From Oryza sativa Japonica Group (taxonomy: Eukaryota; Streptophyta; Magnoliopsida; Poales; Poaceae): a stretch of DNA of 64,000 nt. The stretch's first letter is position 1. Each line of letters starts with the position of its first letter. A program made the position numbers and the translations under genes. Positions 57,727 through 64,000 of the stretch are shown one piece after another. The notes under the pieces are model-generated. The model did no database searches. It was not told the origin of the DNA and worked only from the letters and a program-made list of their open reading frames with translations. Location: the NCBI RefSeq assembly GCF_034140825.1, contig NC_089037.1, positions 30,895,001 through 30,959,000 of the forward strand, written 5' to 3'.

Positions 57727-58090
57727 ATGGCCGGATCCATCAAGCTTTCCCTCACACTCGTCCTCCTAATCTCGGGTAATTAATTAAAAGCATATATACT
57801 GCATGCAATGCGCCACAGTAGTACTAGTCTCATACTGAACTTGTGATACCTTTTTTTTTTTGGTCTGCAATGCTTAATTTCTGAACTAGCTAGGTCTCGT
57901 GATGCTGGGGAAGATCGAAAGCAGTGAAGCAGCAGCAGCAGCGTGCAACATGCTGTGCGCGCGAGGAACATACATCACCTGCTGCAACCGTCCAGGCGAG
58001 GCGCTCTACGGGTGCGCCTGCAAGTGCGCACCGCCGGGCGGCAAGGACTGCGTCGTCCACTACGCCGACGGCTCCACGAGCAAGTGCTGA
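57727..58090 (+). CDS. Potato inhibitor II-type secreted protein A, 81 aa, two exons
   Basis: Exon 1 is 57727-57775 and exon 2 is 57894-58090; GTAATT donor, CTAGCTAG acceptor, 118-bp intron. The intron falls inside the signal peptide (MAGSIKLSLTLVLLIS/G), a hallmark of the potato type II proteinase inhibitor (PIN2) genes. The mature part has eight or more cysteines in the monocot PIN2 order: C-NML-C, then YITC, GCACKCAPPGG, DCVVHYADG and a final C as last residue. An extra Cys follows YITC (CCN). PIN2 proteins are apoplastic or vacuolar serine-protease inhibitors in defence and development. In this family P1 is the middle residue between the first two cysteines, giving Met here. Family assignment rests on the cysteine pattern and gene structure. 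Confidence 0.82.
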
Positions 58091-58756
58091 TGGCATTGGC
58101 ATTGGCATTGTGGTGTTCTTTCACTTGTGTTTCAGTTGTTCTTGTATGTGTCTGTGTCTCCATGAGAACTGTTAGGATCGATGATGATCGATGGTGGTTT
58201 TCGTAATAACGATCAAGAGGAAGCTGCTTCTGGCTCTTGCAGTCTTTGCTTCCTTGTGCCACTGCTTAGTAAAGCTTTTCTCAATTTTTTTCGGATTTGC
58301 TAGAAAACTTCCATAAGTTCCCCCCCCCCTAAAACATTTAGATTTGTGACCATCGGATTGTCTCGAGATTTGTGCATGAAGGGAACAAATTGCTAGAAAG
58401 AAAATTTTCACACATGTTACGTGTAAGATTTTTATGCTAACTAACCAAACCATACTTGAATGCAAGTATTATATTAGTTCTATCGGAGTTATAACGTAGT
58501 TACAGTGACTATAGTTACATTTGGAAGTTTTTTACTAAAAAACTTACGGCAGCTTTTTAGATGCTCTTTTTTTTTTTACAGCTCACCTTACCAATCAAAC
58601 TTAAAGTGGGACTTTAGATTGTAAGGATTGGTCTTTATCATTCATATTCGACAAATATTCAACAAATTGATAGTTACCAATTTCACCAAAAGATCACTTT
58701 GGTTACTTCATCTGAAGCCGATCTTGGTGTGAAAAGAAATTACGCCCTCCGTCGGT
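58091..58756. other. Spacer between inhibitor genes A and B
   Basis: 58091 to about 58290 is the 3' UTR and flank of gene A and shares words with the region after gene B (ATCAAGAGGAA...TTGCTTCCTT...CACTGCTTAG-like). 58291-58756 is unremarkable AT-rich sequence. Confidence 0.55.
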
Positions 58757-58843
58757 GTTAACATTTCACCAAAAATCTATCGAAGCAAGTTTTCTAATAT
58801 AACAATGTAGTATCATCTAGTGAAGGTCAAACCTTCTCAGCCT

Positions 58844-58853
58844 CTATATCAAC
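58844..58853 (+). promoter_or_regulatory. TATA box of inhibitor gene B
   Basis: CTATATCAAC lies 91 bp before the ATG at 58935, collinear with the gene A promoter. 58757-58830 also matches upstream of gene A (TTAACA-TTCACC-AAAATCT, GTAGTATCATCTAGTGAAGG). Confidence 0.6.
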
Positions 58854-58934
58854 CCAGGCTGGGTAGCTTGAATTTCAAACATAGAGCCATTGAGTGTGCC
58901 CACTGCGCAGTCTACACACTGCACAGCAACACAC

Positions 58935-59278
58935 ATGGCCTCCATCAAACTCTCCCTCGCATGTGTCCTCCTAATCTCAGGTAATTAAACTCTCCAAAAT
59001 TTCGTTAAAGACTTGCACATCTTTGTATTAAGATTTGGTTCAGTCAGTGCAAAGCTATACTATCTTTCACCCCTTTCTGAAATTTTTTAGGCCTCGTGAT
59101 GCTGGAGAGGATCGAGCACACTGAAGCGGTCTGCACACTGTTCTGCGCTAAAGGGACGTACATCACCTGCAGCAACCATCCATACGAGCAGCTCTACGGG
59201 TGCGCCTGCAGATGCGCGCCGCCGGATGGCGTCGACTGCGTCGTCCATCTCGCCGACGGCTCCACGCAGCAGTGCTGA
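58935..59278 (+). CDS. Potato inhibitor II-type secreted protein B, 77 aa, two exons
   Basis: Exon 1 is 58935-58980, exon 2 is 59091-59278, with a 110-bp intron (GTAATT...TTTTTTAG) at the same place in the signal peptide as gene A. The mature protein is C-TLF-C, GTYITCSNHPYEQLYGCACR, CAPPDG, DCVVHLADG and a terminal QQC: eight cysteines, the standard PIN2 number. The triplet TLF resembles the TLN of chymotrypsin-type potato II domains, suggesting Leu at P1. It is the closest relative of gene A, with the promoter and 3' flank also shared, so the pair arose by tandem duplication of a unit of about 1.2 kb. A Stowaway element sits 80 bp downstream of B but is absent after A. Confidence 0.85.
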
Positions 59279-59358
59279 TCGGAAAACGCAGGGAAAGGAT
59301 GGTGTCGTCGTCGCTCTTCCACTTGCACGTTCTTGTGTGTGTCACTGTATGTGAATTA

Positions 59359-59490
59359 CTTCATCTGTCCTAAAATATAAAGACTTTTAATTGGATGCGA
59401 TATATTTCAGTACTACGAATCTGAATATACTCGTAGTATTAGGACGTGTTCCATCTAGCTAAAAACTCTTATATTCTAGGACGGGGGGAG
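59359..59490. mobile_element. Stowaway MITE downstream of inhibitor gene B
   Basis: Ends CTTCATCTGTCCTAAAATAT and ATATTCTAGGACGGGGGGAG with TA on both sides (59357-59358 and 59491-59492). It interrupts sequence that is continuous after gene A. Confidence 0.85.
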
Positions 59491-59492
59491 TA

Positions 59493-62247
59493 AGTGGCTG
59501 CACGAAACCTGTGTGAGTCGTGTGGCCATACGTGTGCCTCCTTTGTGTCACTCCTTAAGGTGTGTTCGGAACTCCAAATTCCCAAATGCTGTAATAAAAC
59601 GATCAAGAGGAATCCTGCATGGCTGCCTCTTGCTTCCTTTGTGTCACAGCTTGACAAGCTTCTGTATATGTACTATGTTCGGTCATAAATATTTAACTTC
59701 TATAATATTATTTAGTCAAAATTTTAAAACTATAACGATGAATTTTGTATTTAAATAAATCTACGGCGTAAGCAAATAAGTTTATCATATTATATTAGTA
59801 TTTTTCAAGATAAATCTACAGGCATACGCGTGCTGAACGACCTCCTATGTACCTAGCCCGCCGAGCTTAGAACAAACCAGCGTAAGCGTGCCCTGATGGG
59901 GTCCCTTCAGCTATACGTGCTATGGATCGGTAATGTGAAAAACAGCACAAAGCCATTGAATAAACACACAAGATACTGGCCATGTGCTGTCACGAATCGT
60001 CATCAACATATTAAAATTTTTAAAGTTTGACCAAATTTTATGTTGAATGTCGTTAAATATTTATGTTTCAGATGGAGTACTACTTTGGGCTTTGGCTCAA
60101 ATGTTACAAGATATTATTCGATCTTGAGTCGAAAGCTGGTGGGAAAATATGTAACCCAAACCCTTGAAATTTTCAATATCTATCGTTTCATTGAGGAATT
60201 CAGACTATTTTGACCAGACTTGGGGATAAGGTTTTAAGGAAAATAAAACGGTGACATGATCGTACATGCATTTTCGGTTCCTTTACTGGTTACATCCTTT
60301 TAAGGTCATCTTGCAGCGAATCCCTTGAAGGACAAGCCAAAATGTGATCGAGGCACAAAGAGATTCGTCGTGTTCTCCAGACGTGTGTAAAATTAATTTA
60401 GAGTTTATTGGAGTTTGTTAAGTTTGATATCCGCTATCGATCTCGAGTCCAATCGTGCCTATAGTCAATGATCTGTTTTTTATAAAAACAGAAGTCAATA
60501 TTGTGATCTGAATTTGACTACAACAGTAACAAGGAATATGCTTGTTTGGGTAGGTAAGTTTATGCCCCAATCCCAAAGTATGTACTGGAATTAACTAAGA
60601 TCACCGCTGATTGAAAGGGATTGTATCTAATCCTCACATATCTAAACAAGTCCTAAGATAATTGCTGGGTTGATAATTATGTTCAATTCCAAAAGAAAAA
60701 AAGAAAATGAGCGTCAAGCATGCCATCATGCTTAGAGCAAATATAATAGCAGACTATTAGCCAGCTATAAACATATGTTAATGAGATAAAAGATGAGAGA
60801 GAAGAGTAACGGACTACAGATTTGTAGCCAGCTGCAGCGCGGACTCCAAGACGCAATGTGTGTATGATATGTAAGACCATATATTAATAGTATAGTAAGC
60901 AACTATTATATGAATTGATTATTAGATTGGCTATAGATAAATTGAAGCTAGCAGTGGGCTATACTATTAAACTTGCTCTTAATTGGAAGTTGGAAGAAAT
61001 AAATAGTGGGAATTGGACACTGCTGTATGTTCAGAGTTCAGATTAGCTATCTGGCTGTATGAAAACAAGGCATTTTTTTTTATCTATGTTTCACTGAGGT
61101 AATCTTGAATACAAATGCTTGCACGTCAATAAATTAATCCCAAAAGATCACGAAATCGATGAGCATATCTGATAGCACAATTATATATGATAAAGCTCAA
61201 TTTGTACTTTTGTACAGGAGAGAATCAGAAGTCAAATATTTCCCGAGATCTAGTGTGAACCTTGTGATTGGAATCAGGTCAGAAACTTTGAATCGTTAAC
61301 CGATTTGCAATGAAGCAATGTCAGGATAAGGTAGTTTACCAAGGCCTGGTCTAGTTACTAACTTTTTCTTCAAACTTTTAACTTTTTCATCACATTAAAA
61401 CTTTTCTACACATATAAACTTTCAATTTTTCCGTCACATCGTTCTAATTTTAATCAAACTTCCAATTTTAATGTGAACTAAACACACCAAGACAAAATAA
61501 TTTCAACCCAGACATTTTAATATGTTGACGATTAAAACAAACCAGTGTTTGACTTTCTTACTGACCTTACCTGATCTTGAAGCCCAAGACAAGCTAGAAA
61601 AAAATATGTGGTGTTAGCTGCTAATAATGGAGGCGGATAACAGATGACGACACGGCCGGAACGAAGAACATATACAGCGTTGCATCAGCTGCAATCTTTT
61701 GAAGATAATGCTAACCATGTTCTGTAGTATTTGACAAGTAAAACTTTTTGCGTGTCAGTAAAGATAATGCTCCCTTCATTTTATATTGCAAAACACTTTG
61801 AAAATTTGATCGTGTTTATAGAAAGATTTAACATCTACAACACCAAATTAATTAGTTCATCAAATCTACCATTGAATATATATATTTTGATAGTATGCTT
61901 ATTTTGTTTTGAAAACACTTTTATGTTTTTCTATAAAATTAGCTAAATTTAACAAAAGTTGATTAAAAAAAAGATGAAAACGTCTTACGGTATGAAATGA
62001 AGAGAGTATAAAATGTTCACATTTTCGTCCTCCGTACTAGCATCTACAACATGATTAGCTAGATATATAGGCATGTAGAACGCGCACGTTACAACTTTCG
62101 CTTCTTAATTGTTGAACCGATCCGCAACGTACGTAACGCATTGTAGCTGCACATGAGCACATCACGACCTTTCGCCGTCACAGAGAGCACTGCTGGAAAC
62201 ATGGAATTCTATGCGTGCTCGCTGCTAACCTCTACCTACTTTCCCCC
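59493..62247. other. Long spacer between inhibitor genes B and C
   Basis: No gene is visible. 59590-59670 repeats the gene A 3' flank. 60735-60978 is a Tourist-like MITE and about 61343-61490 a TGTTTAG-type short MITE (AGGCCTGGTCTAGTTAC...GTGAACTAAACACACC). I looked for a further inhibitor exon and found none. Confidence 0.5.
60735..60978. mobile_element. Tourist-like MITE
   Basis: Ends GAGCAAATATAATAGC and CTATTAAACTTGCTC with TTA on both sides (60732-60734 and 60979-60981). Related to the first element of the tandem trio at 47659-47898. Confidence 0.85.
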
Positions 62248-62256
62248 TATATATAC
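62248..62256 (+). promoter_or_regulatory. TATA box of inhibitor gene C
   Basis: TATATATAC lies 114 bp before the ATG at 62362. The flanking promoter is not obviously related to those of A and B. Confidence 0.6.
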
Positions 62257-62361
62257 AAACCCCCTATAACATGGAGTACAGCGGATCACGAGCATCAAAT
62301 CAATACACAACTACAAATAGCACATTGATCAAATAGAGACAAGAAGCTAGAGAAAGAAGAA

Positions 62362-62874
62362 TGGCATCCATGAAGCTCTCCCTCGCCGTCGTCTTCCTCC
62401 TCTCTGGTAAGCTACTGGCTAGCCATGAACAAAGTACTACTCCTCCACTACTGGGCGGATCCAGGAACGGTGGGGTCTCGAGTCCCCACTACTGACGCGA
62501 GTTTTACGAAAACCTTAAAAAAAAACCTCACTAAAATTTTTTGCTATACGTAGATGGAAAGGGGATGTAGATTTTTTGCTATCTCTTATTAGATCCGCCA
62601 CTAAACCAGTCACCCCCGGATCGTTTCTGAATCCAACCTTTTCTTTCTTTGCTCTTTTGGTATGAGAGCAGCGGTGGTGGTGATGAGCGCCATGGGCGGC
62701 GCGGAGGAGGCGAGGTGCTCGGTGGTGTGCATCCAGGGAGGCTACATCACCTGCGACAACTACCCGTACCAGAAGCTGGACGGCTGCGCCTGCGAGTGCG
62801 CGCCCAAGGACGGCCAGAACTGCGTCCTCCACCTCGAGCACGGCCCGCCCTCCAACTGCCCGCCTCAGGCCTAA
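62362..62874 (+). CDS. Potato inhibitor II-type secreted protein C, 82 aa, two exons
   Basis: Exon 1 is 62362-62407 and exon 2 is 62672-62874. The intron (GTAAGC...GAGAGCAG, 264 bp) is at the conserved site in the signal peptide (MASMKLSLAVVFLLS). The mature part reads C-SVV-C, GGYITCDNYPYQKLDGCACE, CAPKDG, NCVLHLEHG and SNC followed by PPQA: eight cysteines in the same spacing as B, with a four-residue tail. The middle residue between the first cysteines is Val, which would suit an elastase-like protease if the PIN2 reactive-site rule holds. The intron is longer than in A and B because it contains a small transposable element. Overall charge is more acidic than in A and B. Confidence 0.85.
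62448..62606. mobile_element. Small MITE in the intron of inhibitor gene C
   Basis: About 160 bp with inverted ends TGGGCGGATCCA and TAGATCCGCCACTA. It accounts for the extra length of this intron relative to A and B (110-118 bp). Target duplication is unclear, so the family is not assigned. Confidence 0.6.
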
Positions 62875-63748
62875 CTAAGCCTAGTTAACTTAAGTAACCG
62901 GGGAGATGTGATCAGATCGATGATGATCCATTTCCAGAATTAATTCTCTACTACTGTTGATGTGTGTGTTACTATGTAATTCTTGTGTTCGTGTTCGTGA
63001 GATGGGATAAATTTGGTTGTTGAATAATGGAATAAATGGATATATTGTGTGTCGCTGTTGTATACAGTGTATGAGTGTGTGACTGTGTGTGAGTGTGTCA
63101 TGACTTTTGTGTGTGAACCCCACCAAGCTGGACTGACTTTTGAGTGATCGTCAAACCCGTTGTTACATGATGCCGATATCTCGTGGATGCAAATTAAAGG
63201 ATAATCAGCTTTACTCTAGTGGATGCATGCCGGATTAGACCTACATTACCATTCGAGCAACAACTTTCCACTGCTAATGAAGAATTGAAGATCAATGCGA
63301 ATTCTGCTGGACTTTCGTACGTACGTACTACGTGTTCAGCTAGCCGTTCAGAACACCACACGCAGACGAGGCGACGTATAGCAGAGAACTGTAGAGAACG
63401 GCACGTGGCGACATGACCGTCGATCATGTCGCGTGATCCTTCGTCCAGCCCGGCCTAGCGACCACCAGAAGGTACCGATAGTCAGAGAGAGCGGCGGCTA
63501 AGCCGGCTGCCATTAGAATTCGGATTTTACCTCAATTTCTATTGGCAAAATTTTGAAACTATCGTGTGAAATCCTTGTATATAGAAATTACTTTAAAATA
63601 TTAGATATATCAATTTATTAAATTTGTAATAGTTAAAACTTAGCTAACTCGTTTTACATGCGACAAACTTAATCTTTATATTCATCAGTTTCGACTTTCA
63701 ACCGGTCAGTCTCAGCGCTCTTTCTGATCACTGATCACAACTTCTCCT
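62875..63748. other. Spacer between inhibitor genes C and D
   Basis: 62875 to about 63060 is the 3' UTR of gene C. 63300-63330 has CGTACGTACGTAC simple sequence. 63510-63700 is a decayed copy of the AT-rich dispersed repeat. No other gene is visible. Confidence 0.5.
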
Positions 63749-63758
63749 CCATATAAGT
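63749..63758 (+). promoter_or_regulatory. TATA-box candidate of inhibitor gene D
   Basis: CCATATAAGT lies 78 bp before the ATG at 63827, at the spacing seen for the other three genes. Confidence 0.5.
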
Positions 63759-63826
63759 CATCAGGTGAACTGTCCTGTGAAAGTGAAACTCAAATCGCAG
63801 TTCACACACGACGCGTACGGGCACAC

Positions 63827-64000
63827 ATGGCTTCCTCCTCCTCATCATCCAAGAAGCTGTCGCTCACCTTCGTCGTCCTCCTCCTCGCCGGTGAGCACGA
63901 CCCGTACATCAACCTGCTTTTGCATTCGTCTCTGCCTGTGTTTCTCTGACGGTTTAATTTGCTTGGCCGGCCGCGCGATGCAGGGCTCGTGGTGCTCGGC
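63827..64000 (+). CDS. Potato inhibitor II-type gene D, 5' part (runs off the window)
   Basis: Exon 1 is 63827-63890: a signal peptide MASSSSSSKKLSLTFVVLLL with a Ser run, longer than in A-C. A GTGAGC donor follows, and the second exon starts at 63984 after GATGCAG. The join gives A-G-LVVLG, equivalent to S-G-LVML in A and B. The KLSL core and the intron phase (one base into the codon) are identical to A-C. The cysteine-rich part lies beyond 64000, so the family call rests on the signal peptide, intron position and tandem location. Confidence 0.75.

Noticed and set aside
59494-59758. A further cysteine-rich peptide gene after inhibitor B
   Set aside because: The frame has scattered cysteines but no signal peptide, and the sequence matches the 3' flank of inhibitor gene A.

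Overview
The window is plant nuclear DNA, almost certainly Asian rice (Oryza) or a very close relative. The coding exons are GC-rich as in cereals, introns have GT/AG borders, and the spaces between genes are packed with grass-type Stowaway and Tourist MITEs, CACTA and Mutator-like elements. From memory, the gene order (BELL homeodomain, PR-1, RICESLEEPER-type hAT gene, GIF1, ERO1, potato-inhibitor-II array) matches the long arm of rice chromosome 3. That placement is recollection and was not searched.

Layout. 0-1 kb: last coding exon of a BELL homeodomain gene (+). 1.4-5.4 kb: two small CACTA elements of one family, both with intact 3-bp target duplications. 5.4-10.6 kb: MITEs, two long TA microsatellites and a GGCCCA-bearing minisatellite. 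10.7-12.0 kb: two-exon gene (-) for a 76-aa one-pass membrane protein. 12-19.8 kb: no host gene; a Tourist-like MITE is split by a solo LTR. 19.9-20.6 kb: MIZ1/DUF617 gene (-). 21.0-22.8 kb: a Pack-MULE carrying a DUF868 gene fragment. 23.6-24.2 kb: PR-1-like secreted protein (-). 25.5-26.3 kb: a non-autonomous element built on an internal tandem array. 26.8-28.9 kb: domesticated hAT transposase (-). 32.9-35.9 kb: GIF1 transcriptional co-activator, four exons (-). 36-45.8 kb: MITE-rich and gene-free. 46.0-46.2 kb: small secreted cysteine-pair peptide (+). 47.7-48.4 kb: three Tourist-like MITEs end to end. 50.1-53.5 kb: ERO1 thiol oxidase, nine exons (-). 54.4-55.4 kb: 3' fragment of a LINE (-). 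57.7-64.0 kb: four tandem two-exon genes (+) for small eight-cysteine secreted proteins of the potato inhibitor II type; the fourth runs off the end.

The host genes do not form a pathway. They are ordinary single plant genes plus one local family expansion, the inhibitor array, which is a typical defence-gene cluster. The most rewarding objects are the inhibitor array with its differing predicted reactive sites, the 74-aa secreted peptide, the Pack-MULE, and several nested or tandem insertions whose order can be read directly from target-site duplications. I found no CRISPR array, operon or recognisable rRNA or tRNA gene, and no convincing microRNA match by eye.
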